A stretch of DNA of 64,000 nucleotides from Mycolicibacterium chlorophenolicum. Lineage in GTDB: Bacteria > Actinomycetota > Actinomycetes > Mycobacteriales > Mycobacteriaceae. The position numbers and the translations under genes are program-made. Shown one piece after another: positions 42,385-50,975 of the stretch (positions are counted from its first letter, which is position 1; each line of letters opens with the position of its first letter). Location of the stretch: NCBI RefSeq assembly GCF_001044235.1, contig NZ_JYNL01000069.1:244900-308899 (forward strand). The letters are read 5' to 3'. Under the pieces are notes generated by a model. The model ran no database searches and was not told the origin of the DNA. It worked only from the letters and a program-made list of their open reading frames with translations.

Positions 42385-43622
42385 GCGCCCCGGGGCAGTC
42401 GCCGGAGAATCCGTTTCCCGTCCGCGGCGTCGCGATCCGCGTCGCCGGCTGGATCGACAAGCTCGGCCCCGTGTGGGTCGAGGGGCAGATCGCGCAGCTG
42501 ACGCTGCGGCCGAATTCCAACACCGCCTACATCACGCTGCGTGATCCGGCCGCTGACATGTCGCTGTCGCTGACCTGCCCGCGGGACCTGGTGACCAACG
42601 CCCCGGTGAAGATGACCGACGGCACGCAGGTGATCGTCTACGGCAAGCCGAATTTCTACACCGGTCGCGGCACCTTCTCGCTGCGCGTCAGCGACATCCG
42701 GGCGGTCGGCGTCGGCGAACTGCTGGCCCGTATCGAGCGGCTGCGCCGGCTGCTCGACGCCGAGGGCCTGTTCGATCCCCGCCTCAAGCGGCCGATCCCG
42801 TTCCTGCCGGGCACCATCGGGCTGATCACCGGCCGCGCCTCGGCCGCCGAACACGACATCATGGCGGTCGCCTCGGGCCGCTGGCCGGCGGTGCGGTTCG
42901 AGGTGCGCAACACCGTCGTGCAGGGGCCCAACGCGGTCCCGCAGATCGTCGAGGCGCTGCGCGCGCTGGACGCCCACCCCGAGGTCGACGTGATCGTGCT
43001 GGCGCGCGGCGGTGGCAGCGTCGAGGATCTGCTGCCGTTCTCCGACGAGACGCTGTGCCGGGAGATCGTCCGCTGCACCACGCCGGTGGTCAGCGCGATC
43101 GGCCACGAACCCGACAACCCGCTCTGCGACCTGGTCGCCGACCTGCGTGCGGCCACCCCCACCGACGCGGCCAAACGGATCGTGCCGGACACCGCCGCCG
43201 AGCAGGCGCTGGTGAACGACCTACGCCGGCGCAGCGCCCGGGCGCTGCGCAACTGGGTCAACCGCGAGCAGCACACGCTGGCCCAGCTGCGCAGCCGGCC
43301 GGTGCTGGCCCGGCCGCTGGAGGCGATCAACGCCCGCGCCGACGAGATCCACCGGGCCCGCCGGGCCGCGCGCCGCGACATCACACGGCTGCTGGCCGCC
43401 GAGACCGAGCGGGTGGGCCACCTGGCGGCGCGGTTGACCACTCTGGGGCCGGCGGCGACGCTGGCGCGCGGGTACGCGGTGGTGCAGGCGGTGCCGGCGA
43501 ACGGTGCTCCGCACGTGCTGCACGCCGTCGCCGACGCGCCGGCGGGGACGCGGCTGCGCGTGCGGGTGTCCGACGGAGCGATCACGGCCGTCAGCGAGGG
43601 CGGGGCGGGAGACGAAGAATGA
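42381..43622 (+). CDS. xseA: exodeoxyribonuclease VII large subunit
   Basis: 413 residues. N-terminal OB domain (VWVEGQIAQLTLRPNSNTAYITLRDP), catalytic domain with LPGTIGLITGRASAAEHD, LARGGGSVEDLLPFSDE and SAIGHEPDNPLCDLVADLRAATPTDAA, then a long coiled-coil that holds XseB. Degrades single-stranded DNA in both directions. GTG start coupled to the upstream gene; stop coupled to xseB. Confidence 0.97.
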   Translation: MSAPGQSPENPFPVRGVAIRVAGWIDKLGPVWVEGQIAQLTLRPNSNTAYITLRDPAADMSLSLTCPRDLVTNAPVKMTDGTQVIVYGKPNFYTGRGTFSLRVSDIRAVGVGELLARIERLRRLLDAEGLFDPRLKRPIPFLPGTIGLITGRASAAEHDIMAVASGRWPAVRFEVRNTVVQGPNAVPQIVEALRALDAHPEVDVIVLARGGGSVEDLLPFSDETLCREIVRCTTPVVSAIGHEPDNPLCDLVADLRAATPTDAAKRIVPDTAAEQALVNDLRRRSARALRNWVNREQHTLAQLRSRPVLARPLEAINARADEIHRARRAARRDITRLLAAETERVGHLAARLTTLGPAATLARGYAVVQAVPANGAPHVLHAVADAPAGTRLRVRVSDGAITAVSEGGAGDEE

Positions 43623-43831
43623 AGCCTATTAGCGAGCTCGGCTACGAAGAGGCCCGCGACGAGCTGATCGAGGTGGTGCAGCAGCTCGAGCACGGCGGCC
43701 TCGACCTCGATGCGTCGCTGAAATTGTGGGAGCGTGGCGAGGAACTGGCAAAATGCTGCGAAGCACATTTAGCTGGAGCCCGTAAGCGTGTCGAGGATGC
43801 GCTGGCCGCCGGCGACGACGGCGAAGGCTGA
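43619..43831 (+). CDS. xseB: exodeoxyribonuclease VII small subunit
   Basis: 70 residues, normal for XseB: YEEARDELIEVVQQLEHGGLDLDASLKLWERGEELAKCCEAHLAGARKRVEDAL. Two helices form the coiled-coil that binds XseA, in several copies per large subunit. ATG overlaps the xseA stop (ATGA). Confidence 0.97.
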   Translation: MKPISELGYEEARDELIEVVQQLEHGGLDLDASLKLWERGEELAKCCEAHLAGARKRVEDALAAGDDGEG

Positions 43832-43862
43832 GCTCGCGGGTTCTCCGCCGCCGGGGCTGGAA

Positions 43863-43882
43863 AACTGGAACACGTTTCAGTT
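43863..43882. promoter_or_regulatory. KstR box upstream of the 3beta-HSD gene
   Basis: The core at 43866–43879 reads TGGAACACGTTTCA, a perfect fit to the KstR consensus TNNAACNNGTTNNA, and the flanks extend it to AACTG on the left and CAGTT on the right, making a 20-bp near-palindrome. It lies 12 bp before the 3beta-HSD start. KstR represses cholesterol catabolism genes until a steroid CoA ester is present. Confidence 0.9.
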
Positions 43883-43893
43883 AGTCTGCCCGC

Positions 43894-45006
43894 ATGGGTG
43901 ATGCATCGTTGACGACCGAACTCGGCCGGGTCCTGGTGACCGGCGGCTCCGGCTTCGTGGGCGCGAACCTGGTGACCGCGTTGCTCGACCGGGGCCACGA
44001 CGTGCGGTCGTTCGACCGGGCGCCCTCGCCGCTGCCGGCGCATCCCAGACTGGAGACCGTCGAGGGCGACATCACCGACCCCGACGTCGTCGCGCACGCC
44101 GTCGCCGGGATCGACACCGTCATCCACACCGCGGCGATCATTGACCTGATGGGCGGCGCCTCGGTCACCGAGGAGTACCGCAAGCGCAGCTTCGCGGTCA
44201 ACGTCACCGGCACCGAGAACCTGGTGCGCGCCGCGCAGACGGCGGGCGCCCAGCGGTTCGTCTACACCGCGTCCAACAGCGTCGTGATGGGCGGTCAGCG
44301 GATTTCCGGCGGCGACGAGACCCTGCCCTACACCGAGCGGTTCAACGACCTCTACACCGAGACCAAGGTCGTCGCGGAGAAGTTCGTGCTGTCGCAGAAC
44401 GGGGTGGGCGGCATGCTGACCTGTTCGATCCGGCCCAGCGGTATCTGGGGCCGTGGCGACCAGACGATGTTCCGCAAGGTGTTCGAGAGCGTGCTCGCCG
44501 GCCACGTCAAGGTTCTGGTCGGCAGCGAGAAGGTCAAGCTCGACAACTCCTACGTGCACAACCTGATTCACGGCTTCATCCTCGCCGCCGAGCACCTGGT
44601 GCCCGGCGGGTCGGCGCCCGGCCAGGCCTACTTCGTCAACGACGGCGAGCCCATCAACATGTTCGAGTTCTCCCGCCCCGTGGTGGAGGCGTGCGGCCAG
44701 CCGTGGCCGACGGTGCGGGTACCGGGCCGGCTCGTGTGGTTCGCGATGAAGGCGTGGCAGTTCCTGCACTTCCGCTTCGGCCTGCCCAAGCCGCTGCTGG
44801 AACCGCTTGCGGTGGAACGCCTTTACCTGGACAACTACTTCTCGATCGCGAAGGCCGAGCGGGATCTGGGCTACCGGCCGCTGTTCACCACCGAGCAGGC
44901 GCTGCAGCAGTGCCTGCCCTACTACGTCGAGTTGTTCGACCGGATGAAGGCCGCCTCGGGCGAGCCGCTGGTACACGCCGCGGTGCCGGCCCCGCCCGAG
45001 GGCTGA
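43894..45006 (+). CDS. 3beta-hydroxysteroid dehydrogenase/isomerase
   Basis: 370 residues, the length I remember for Rv1106c, which oxidises cholesterol to cholestenone, the first step of sterol breakdown in mycobacteria. Extended SDR: TGGSGFVGANL at residues 16–26, GDITD, catalytic Tyr154 and Lys158 in NDLYTETKVVAEK, and the 3beta-HSD signatures SIRPSGIWGRGDQ and SYVHNLIHGFILAAEHL. The perfect KstR box upstream supports steroid function. It overlaps the convergent regulator gene by 85 bp. Confidence 0.95.
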   Translation: MGDASLTTELGRVLVTGGSGFVGANLVTALLDRGHDVRSFDRAPSPLPAHPRLETVEGDITDPDVVAHAVAGIDTVIHTAAIIDLMGGASVTEEYRKRSFAVNVTGTENLVRAAQTAGAQRFVYTASNSVVMGGQRISGGDETLPYTERFNDLYTETKVVAEKFVLSQNGVGGMLTCSIRPSGIWGRGDQTMFRKVFESVLAGHVKVLVGSEKVKLDNSYVHNLIHGFILAAEHLVPGGSAPGQAYFVNDGEPINMFEFSRPVVEACGQPWPTVRVPGRLVWFAMKAWQFLHFRFGLPKPLLEPLAVERLYLDNYFSIAKAERDLGYRPLFTTEQALQQCLPYYVELFDRMKAASGEPLVHAAVPAPPEG

Positions 45007-45296
45007 GCGCCGCCGGAGACGATGACCCGCAATGCCGCGACATGGCCGTCGAAAGCGGTGCGACCGGCCGCGGTCAGTTGAGCGCGCACCTTGCGGCGGC
45101 TGCCGTCCAGGCGACGTTCGGTGAGGACGTATCCGGCCTGCTCGAGCACCGACAGCTGCTTGGACAGCGCCGAATCCGATAGGGACAGAACGTCTTTGAG
45201 ATAGCCGAAGTCGGCCCAATCGGCGGCGGCCAGGGTCGCCACCAGCGTCAGCCGCGTGCTGGGATGGATCAGCTCGTCGAAGCGTGGTGCCGTCAT
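44922..45296 (-). CDS. winged-helix transcriptional regulator (MarR/ArsR-like)
   Basis: 124 residues. FDELIHPSTRLTLVATLAAADWADFGYLKDVLSLSDSALSKQLSVLEQAGYVLTERRLDGSRRKVRAQLTAAGR is a one-domain winged helix of the HTH_34/PaaX-like type. The last 20 or so residues (AACTSGSPEAAFIRSNNST) lie antisense to the end of the 3beta-HSD gene and look unlike the family, so the original stop may have been lost. Coupled by ATGA to the membrane protein before it; likely binds the twin CTTTCC-N5-GGAAAG sites. Confidence 0.85.
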   Translation of the reverse strand: MTAPRFDELIHPSTRLTLVATLAAADWADFGYLKDVLSLSDSALSKQLSVLEQAGYVLTERRLDGSRRKVRAQLTAAGRTAFDGHVAALRVIVSGGAQPSGGAGTAACTSGSPEAAFIRSNNST

Positions 45297-45757
45297 GCCC
45301 CGACCCGGCGGCGGAGCATCCGCAGCATGGCGTCTCCCCCCAGGCCGACGATGACGGCGACGAGCACCGCCGCGCCGATCCCGGGATGACGGGCGCCGTC
45401 GGCGTCGAGGGCGAAGCCGACAGCGATCGTGAGAACGACGAGCGCCACCAGCATGCCGATCACGACGGCCGGCGTGCGGCGGCCGGCGATGGCGGAGCTG
45501 ACCTGCAGCCGGCCGGTCCGGCGGCGCCCATCGAGGCGGCGCGACGCGATCGTGGAGTGCCCCACACCGAACGCCACCGTGGCCGCGACGGCGAGCCATT
45601 GCGGGCCGATGTCGCCGAGGGTGCCCAGCACCAGCCAGCCCGCCGCCAGCAGCCACCAGTACCACTGCGGCAGGCCGACTTCCGCCGCGACCCGCACCGT
45701 GGCGTGCTCGACCGCGTCGAGCGCGGCGCGCGCGTCGTTGGGTGTGACGTCCTCCAT
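45293..45757 (-). CDS. small membrane protein in operon with its regulator
   Basis: 154 residues, GAGGAGG ribosome binding site. About four hydrophobic segments (WYWWLLAAGWLVLGTLGDIG, WLAVAATVAFGVGHSTIA, AVVIGMLVALVVLTIAVGFAL, IGAAVLVAVIVGLGGDAML), helical N-terminus, basic loop RRLDGRRRTGR. Function unknown. The twin operator lies directly upstream, and the winged-helix gene follows with a 4-base overlap, a typical self-regulated pair of actinobacteria. Confidence 0.78.
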   Translation of the reverse strand: MEDVTPNDARAALDAVEHATVRVAAEVGLPQWYWWLLAAGWLVLGTLGDIGPQWLAVAATVAFGVGHSTIASRRLDGRRRTGRLQVSSAIAGRRTPAVVIGMLVALVVLTIAVGFALDADGARHPGIGAAVLVAVIVGLGGDAMLRMLRRRVGA

Positions 45758-45770
45758 GATCGCCTCCTCA

Positions 45771-45813
45771 CTTTCCCATGTGGAAAGTAGAGTCCTCTTT
45801 CCATACAGGAAAG
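45771..45813. promoter_or_regulatory. twin operator CTTTCC-N5-GGAAAG
   Basis: Two 17-bp palindromes of the same form, 45771–45787 (spacer CATGT) and 45797–45813 (spacer ATACA), 26 bp centre to centre, upstream of the membrane-protein/regulator operon. Both have perfect 6-bp arms. The spacing puts two dimers on about the same face of the helix. They also lie 80 bp before the sulfatase operon on the other strand and might affect it. Confidence 0.85.
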
Positions 45814-45893
45814 TCAACCGCGGCGCCCGAAACGGCCGACCGGCGCGCGGAGTCGCCCTAGGCTCGAGGCAGGGCGACGAACGAGGGTGCGCA

Positions 45894-47444
45894 ATGCCGG
45901 ACGGAAAACCCAACATCCTGGTCATCTGGGGCGACGACATCGGCATCAGCAACTTGAGTTGTTACAGCGACGGCCTGATGGGCTACCGCACTCCGAACAT
46001 CGACCGCATCGCCAACGAAGGGATGCGCTTCACCGATTCCTACGGAGAGCAAAGCTGTACGGCCGGTCGCGCCGCCTTCATCAGCGGGCAGAGCGTCTAC
46101 CGGACGGGAATGAGCAAAGTAGGCGTTCCCGGTGCGGATATCGGTTGGGCCGCCGAGGATCCGACGATTGCCGAACTGCTGAAGCCGCTGGGGTACGCCA
46201 CCGGCCAGTTCGGCAAGAACCACTTCGGCGACAAGAACAAGCACCTACCGACCGTGCACGGCTTCGACGAGTTCTTCGGCAACCTCTACCACCTCAACGC
46301 CGAAGAGGAACCCGAACAGTTCGACTACCCACACGCCGACCAGTTCCCCCGGCTCCACGACTTCGCGCTGCCTCGGGGTGTCCTCAAATGCCGAGCCACC
46401 GACGACGTGTCCACCGAACCCGATGATCCCAAGTTCGGCCCGGTGGGCAAGCAGGTCATCGAGGACACCGGGCCGCTGAACACCAAGCGGATGGAAACCG
46501 TCGACGACGAGACGGTCAGCGCCTGCATCGACTACATCACGCGCCAGCACGAGGCTGACACACCGTTCTTCGTGTGGATGAACACCACCCACATGCACCT
46601 CTACACCCACACCAAGCCGGAGAGCCGCGGCCAGGCCGGGTTGTGGCAGTCGGCCTACCACGACACGATGATCGACCACGACCGCCACGTCGGCCGGCTC
46701 CTGGACTGCCTCGACGAGCTCGGAATCGCCGAGGACACCATCGTCGTCTACTCCACCGACAACGGGCCGCACCGCAACACCTGGCCCGACGGCGGCACCA
46801 CCCCGTTCCGCAGCGAGAAGGACACCAACTGGGAGGGCGCGTTCCGCGTACCCGAGATGATCCGCTGGCCGGGAAAGATCAAGGCGGGCAGCATTTCCAA
46901 CGAAATCATCCAGCATCACGACTGGTTGCCCACATTCCTGGCCGCGGCGGGTGAACCCGACATCATCGACAAGCTCAAGAAGGGCCACAGGGCCGGCGCC
47001 GACGGCAACACCGAGTACACGGTGCACATCGACGGCTTCAACCTGTTGCCCTACCTGACCGGCGAGGTCGAGACCAGCCCCCGGCGCGGATTCTTCTACT
47101 TCTCCGACGACGGCGACCTCGTCGCCATGCGGTTCGAGAATTGGAAGGCCGTGTTCATGGAGCAGCGCTGCCAGGGCACGCTGCGCATCTGGGCGGAGCC
47201 CTTCACCACGCTGCGGGTGCCCCTGCTCTACAACCTCCGCACAGACCCCTACGAGTACGCCAACATCACGTCGAACACCTACTACGACTGGCTCCTGCAT
47301 CACGACTACTTCATCTTCTACATGACGGCCATGGCGACCGCGTTCCTGGAGACGTTCAAGGAGTTTCCGCCCCGGCATCCGCCCGCCAGCTTCAGCGTCG
47401 ACCAGGCCGTCGAAAAACTGCACGCGTTTCTCGCCAAAGACTAG
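45894..47444 (+). CDS. sulfatase (fGly-type, Cys), first of two
   Basis: 516 residues. Alkaline phosphatase fold: metal site IWGDDIG (Asp14, Asp15), fGly site SCTAGRAAF with Cys55 as the residue to be oxidised, FGKNHFGDK, MNTTHMHLYTHTKPES and TDNGPHRNTWPDGG. No signal peptide, so cytosolic. The CxAGR form is the cysteine variant that FGE, encoded 4 kb downstream, converts to formylglycine. Family of arylsulfatase-like proteins; substrate unknown. ATG 45894 follows a weak GAGGG. Confidence 0.93.
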   Translation: MPDGKPNILVIWGDDIGISNLSCYSDGLMGYRTPNIDRIANEGMRFTDSYGEQSCTAGRAAFISGQSVYRTGMSKVGVPGADIGWAAEDPTIAELLKPLGYATGQFGKNHFGDKNKHLPTVHGFDEFFGNLYHLNAEEEPEQFDYPHADQFPRLHDFALPRGVLKCRATDDVSTEPDDPKFGPVGKQVIEDTGPLNTKRMETVDDETVSACIDYITRQHEADTPFFVWMNTTHMHLYTHTKPESRGQAGLWQSAYHDTMIDHDRHVGRLLDCLDELGIAEDTIVVYSTDNGPHRNTWPDGGTTPFRSEKDTNWEGAFRVPEMIRWPGKIKAGSISNEIIQHHDWLPTFLAAAGEPDIIDKLKKGHRAGADGNTEYTVHIDGFNLLPYLTGEVETSPRRGFFYFSDDGDLVAMRFENWKAVFMEQRCQGTLRIWAEPFTTLRVPLLYNLRTDPYEYANITSNTYYDWLLHHDYFIFYMTAMATAFLETFKEFPPRHPPASFSVDQAVEKLHAFLAKD

Positions 47445-47493
47445 GGTCAGACCCGCTGTTGACGGCTAAGACAATTCAAGAAGGGGATTGCGC

Positions 47494-49038
47494 ATGCCTG
47501 ACTCGAAGCCCAACATCCTGGTCATCTGGGGAGATGACATCGGCATCTCGAACCTGAGTTGCTACAGCCGGGGAATGATGGGGTATTTCACGCCCAACAT
47601 CGACCGGATCGCCGACGAGGGCATGCTGTTCACCGATTCCTACGGGGAACAGAGCTGCACCGCGGGCCGGTCGTCGTTCATCACCGGGCAGAGCGTGTAC
47701 CGCACCGGTATGAGCAAGGTCGGCATGCCCGGAGTGGACATCGGCTTGCAGAAGGAAGACCCGACGATCGCCGAACTGCTCAAGCCGATGGGTTACGCCA
47801 CCGGCCAGTTCGGCAAGAACCACCTCGGCGACCTGAACAAGTATCTGCCGACCGCCCACGGATTCGACGAGTTCTTCGGCAATCTGTACCACCTCAACGC
47901 CGAGGAGGAACCGGAGAACCCCGACTACCCGACCGCCGACGAGGCGCCCCTGCTGCGCAAGGCGCTGCTGCCGCGCGGCGTCATCCACTCCTGGGCCACC
48001 GAGGAGGACTCCGGCGAGGTCGACGAACGCTACGGCCCGGTCGGCAAACAGCGCATCGAGGACACCGGTCCGCTGACCAAGAAGCGGATGGAGACGATCG
48101 ACGACGAAACCACCGGCGCCTGCGTCGATTTCATCCGCCGGCAGCACGATGCGGGCACCCCGTTCTTCGTGTGGATGAACATGACGCACATGCACTTCCG
48201 GACGCACACCAAGCCGGAGAGCCTGGGGCAGGCCGGCCGCTGGCAGTCGCCGTACCACGACACGATGATCGACCACGACCGCAACGTCGGCACGCTGCTG
48301 GACACCCTCGACGAGCTCGGCATCGCCGAGAACACCATCGTCATCTACTCGACCGACAACGGTCCGCACGCCAACAGCTGGCCCGACGGCGCCACCACCC
48401 CGTTCCGCAGCGAGAAGGCCACCAACTGGGAGGGCGCCTTCCGCATCCCGGAGCTTATCCGCTGGCCCGGCAGGATCGCGCCCCGCAGCGTGTCCAACGA
48501 GATTGTGCAACATCATGATTGGCTGCCGACCTTCCTGGCCGCCGCCGGCGACCCCGACATCATCGACAAGCTCAAGGCCGGACACACGATCGGCGACATG
48601 ACCTACAAGGTGCACATCGACGGCTACAACCTGGTGCCCTATCTGACCGGGGAGGTGGACCGCAGCCCCCGGCGCGGCATGATCTACTTCTCCGACGATT
48701 GCGACGTGCTCGGCATCCGCGCCGAGAACTGGAAGGTCGTCTTCCAGGAGCAGCGGTGCGAGGGCACGCTGCAGATCTGGTTCGAACCGTTCACTCCGCT
48801 GCGCGCACCGAAGTTGTTCAACCTGCGCACCGACCCCTACGAGCGAGCCGACATCACGTCGAACACCTACTGGGACTGGGTGATCGACCGCATCTTCCTC
48901 GTGCTCTACGGGTCGGCCATCGCGACCCAGTTCCTGGACACGTTCAAGGAGTTCCCACCCCGACAGGAGCCGGCGTCGTTCACGATCGACAACGCGGTCG
49001 AGGAACTCAACAAATTCCTGGCCAGCCGCGGCGGGTGA
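47494..49038 (+). CDS. sulfatase (fGly-type, Cys), second of two
   Basis: 514 residues, very similar to the gene before it from IWGDDIGISNLSCYS on and clearly a tandem duplicate. fGly site SCTAGRSSF with Cys55, TDNGPHANSWPDGATTPF and the shared C-terminal ITSNTYWDWV. ATG 47494 has AAGGGGA upstream; a TTG 6 bases earlier is possible. The stop overlaps the HAD gene start as GTGA, so the pair is co-translated. Differs from its twin mainly in the region 150–200. Confidence 0.93.
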   Translation: MPDSKPNILVIWGDDIGISNLSCYSRGMMGYFTPNIDRIADEGMLFTDSYGEQSCTAGRSSFITGQSVYRTGMSKVGMPGVDIGLQKEDPTIAELLKPMGYATGQFGKNHLGDLNKYLPTAHGFDEFFGNLYHLNAEEEPENPDYPTADEAPLLRKALLPRGVIHSWATEEDSGEVDERYGPVGKQRIEDTGPLTKKRMETIDDETTGACVDFIRRQHDAGTPFFVWMNMTHMHFRTHTKPESLGQAGRWQSPYHDTMIDHDRNVGTLLDTLDELGIAENTIVIYSTDNGPHANSWPDGATTPFRSEKATNWEGAFRIPELIRWPGRIAPRSVSNEIVQHHDWLPTFLAAAGDPDIIDKLKAGHTIGDMTYKVHIDGYNLVPYLTGEVDRSPRRGMIYFSDDCDVLGIRAENWKVVFQEQRCEGTLQIWFEPFTPLRAPKLFNLRTDPYERADITSNTYWDWVIDRIFLVLYGSAIATQFLDTFKEFPPRQEPASFTIDNAVEELNKFLASRGG

Positions 49039-49958
49039 GCGTGGCCCCACTCGCCTCCTGGAACGACGGGATCACGAAGTCGGCGATCGTCGACTTCGTG
49101 GACCGCGTCGAGCGGGACGTCGCACCGGCCGAACGCGTCGCGGTGTTCGACAACGACGGCACGCTGTGGTGTGAGAAGCCGGCCTACATCCAACTCGACT
49201 TCATCATCCGCAGGCTCGCTGCCAAAGCCGCCGCCGATCCCGGCCTCGCCCGCGAGCAGCCGTACCTGGCGGCGAGCAGCGCCGACCTGGGCTGGTTCGG
49301 GGCCGCGATCACACGGCACTACCAGGGCGATGACACGGCATTGAAAGTCCTTGCCGCTGCGGTGATATCGCTGCGCGAGTCGATGGCCGTCGAGGACCAC
49401 GCCGCGCTGGTGAGCGCCTTCTTCGCCGAGGCGACGCACCCGACACTGGGCCGGCCGTACCGGGATTGTGTCTACACCCCGATGGTGGAGCTTCTCCGCT
49501 ACCTCGAGGAGCATCAGTTCAGCTGCTACATCGTCTCCGGCGGTGCCCGCGACTTCATGCGCCCGGTCACCGAGGCCATCTACGGCATCCCGCCGGAACG
49601 CGTCGTCGGCAGCGCGCAGGGGCTCAGGTTCACCGAAGACCCCAGCGGCCACGGCGATCTGCTGATCCAGCCCACGCTCGATGTGTTCGACGACGGGCCG
49701 GAGAAACCGGTGCGCATCTGGAGCCGGATCGGCCGCCGACCGATCCTGTCGGCAGGCAACTCCAACGGTGACGACGAGATGCTGATGTATTCGGGCCGGC
49801 CCGACGCCAGTGCACTGCGACTGGTCGTGTTGCACGACGACGACCGCCGCGAATTCTCCTACACGGCAGGAGCCGAGCGCCTGCTCGACCACGCGTCAGC
49901 GTACGGATGGACCGTGGTCAGCATGAAGAACGACTGGGCGTCGGTCTTCGGTGACTGA
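49035..49958 (+). CDS. HAD-superfamily phosphatase
   Basis: 307 residues from GTG 49035. DxD motif VFDNDGTLWCEK (nucleophile Asp), Ser/Thr motif IVSGGARDFM and final acidic motif SAGNSNGDDEM, as in SerB-like HAD hydrolases. Sandwiched between a sulfatase and the sulfatase-activating enzyme, so it may process a phosphorylated product of sulfated substrates, which is inference. Overlaps both neighbours. Confidence 0.9.
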   Translation: MSVAPLASWNDGITKSAIVDFVDRVERDVAPAERVAVFDNDGTLWCEKPAYIQLDFIIRRLAAKAAADPGLAREQPYLAASSADLGWFGAAITRHYQGDDTALKVLAAAVISLRESMAVEDHAALVSAFFAEATHPTLGRPYRDCVYTPMVELLRYLEEHQFSCYIVSGGARDFMRPVTEAIYGIPPERVVGSAQGLRFTEDPSGHGDLLIQPTLDVFDDGPEKPVRIWSRIGRRPILSAGNSNGDDEMLMYSGRPDASALRLVVLHDDDRREFSYTAGAERLLDHASAYGWTVVSMKNDWASVFGD

Positions 49959-50829
49959 CGACCTGGTGTGGATCCCGGCCCAGACCGCCGTGGTGGGGTC
50001 CGACGAGCACTATCGGGAAGAGGGTCCCGCGCGCCAGGTCACCGTCGACGGGTTCTGGATGCAGCCCCACCCGGTCACCAACGCACAGTTCGAGGAGTTC
50101 GTCGCCGCGACCGGCCACGTGACCGTCGCGCAGCGCCCCCTGGATCCGCGCGACTACCCGGGGGCGCCGCCGGAGAACGTGCAGCCGGGGTCGATGGTGT
50201 TCCGGCGCACGGACGGCCCGGTCGACCTGCGCCACCTCAATCTGTGGTGGCGCTGGACACCGGGCGCGAACTGGAACCATCCGCGCGGACCCCGCTCGTC
50301 GCTGCGCGGCCGTGAAGACCATCCGGTGGTGCACATCGCGTTCGACGACGCGGTGGCCTATGCCCGGTGGGCCGGGTACGACCTGCCGACCGAGGCCGAG
50401 TGGGAGGTCGCCGCCCGGGGCGGACTGGCCCACGCGGTGTACACGTGGGGCGACGAGCCCGAGGGTCGAGAACGTCGGCTGGCCAACTACTGGCACGGCG
50501 AGTTCCCGTATCTGCCCGACACCGGTTACGGGCAGAGCACCCCGGTGGGATCGTTCCCGCCCAACGGCTACGGGCTCTTCGACATGGCCGGCAATGTCTG
50601 GGAGTGGACGAGCGACTGGTACGGCGCCACTCGCGACGCGCAACCCTGTTGCGCCGCAGACACATACGACCCCGATCAGCCGCAGTTCGCGGTGCCCCGC
50701 CGGGTGATCAAGGGCGGCTCGTTCCTGTGCGCCGACAGCTACTGCATGCGTTACCGGCCCGCAGCCCGGCGTCCGCAACCGGTCGACACCGGCATGAGCC
50801 ACATCGGGTTCCGCTGCGTCAAACGATGA
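49951..50829 (+). CDS. formylglycine-generating enzyme
   Basis: 292 residues. FGE oxidises a cysteine in CxPSR/CxAxR sites to formylglycine, using copper and oxygen. Start VWIPAQTAVVGSDEHYREEGPARQVTVDGFWM, then DLPTEAEWEVAARGGL and NGYGLFDMAGNVWEWTSDWY are family hallmarks. The copper-binding active-site pair is Cys260 and Cys265 (GGSFLCADSYCMRYRPAARR), followed by HIGFRCVKR. An extra CC pair is at 233–234. Overlaps the HAD gene by 8 bp. Serves the two sulfatases of this operon. Confidence 0.95.
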   Translation: MTDDLVWIPAQTAVVGSDEHYREEGPARQVTVDGFWMQPHPVTNAQFEEFVAATGHVTVAQRPLDPRDYPGAPPENVQPGSMVFRRTDGPVDLRHLNLWWRWTPGANWNHPRGPRSSLRGREDHPVVHIAFDDAVAYARWAGYDLPTEAEWEVAARGGLAHAVYTWGDEPEGRERRLANYWHGEFPYLPDTGYGQSTPVGSFPPNGYGLFDMAGNVWEWTSDWYGATRDAQPCCAADTYDPDQPQFAVPRRVIKGGSFLCADSYCMRYRPAARRPQPVDTGMSHIGFRCVKR

Positions 50830-50852
50830 CGGTTCGACCACCGAGGAGAAAC

Positions 50853-50972
50853 ATGGAACAGCACACACCCCAGCGCCGATCCGACCACGAATGCCGGTGC
50901 TCGTGCAGCAGGTGCAAGGAGGGCAAGCACTGTCACAACCTCGCCGCCGGCTGCCGCGCGTCGCACTGGTAG
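50853..50972 (+). CDS. 39-residue Cys/His-rich peptide, possible metal chaperone or metallothionein
   Basis: Starts at ATG 50853 with AGGAGAA 4 bases upstream, 23 bp after the FGE stop. Six cysteines (14, 16, 18, 21, 27, 34) in CRCSCSRCKEGKHCHNLAAGC and histidines at 4, 12, 26, 28 and 38. Too small for most gene finders. FGE needs copper, so a metal-binding peptide encoded directly after it, with a good ribosome binding site, is suggestive of cofactor supply. I do not know a named family; a metallothionein-like role is the alternative. Confidence 0.75.
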   Translation: MEQHTPQRRSDHECRCSCSRCKEGKHCHNLAAGCRASHW

Positions 50973-50975
50973 CCC

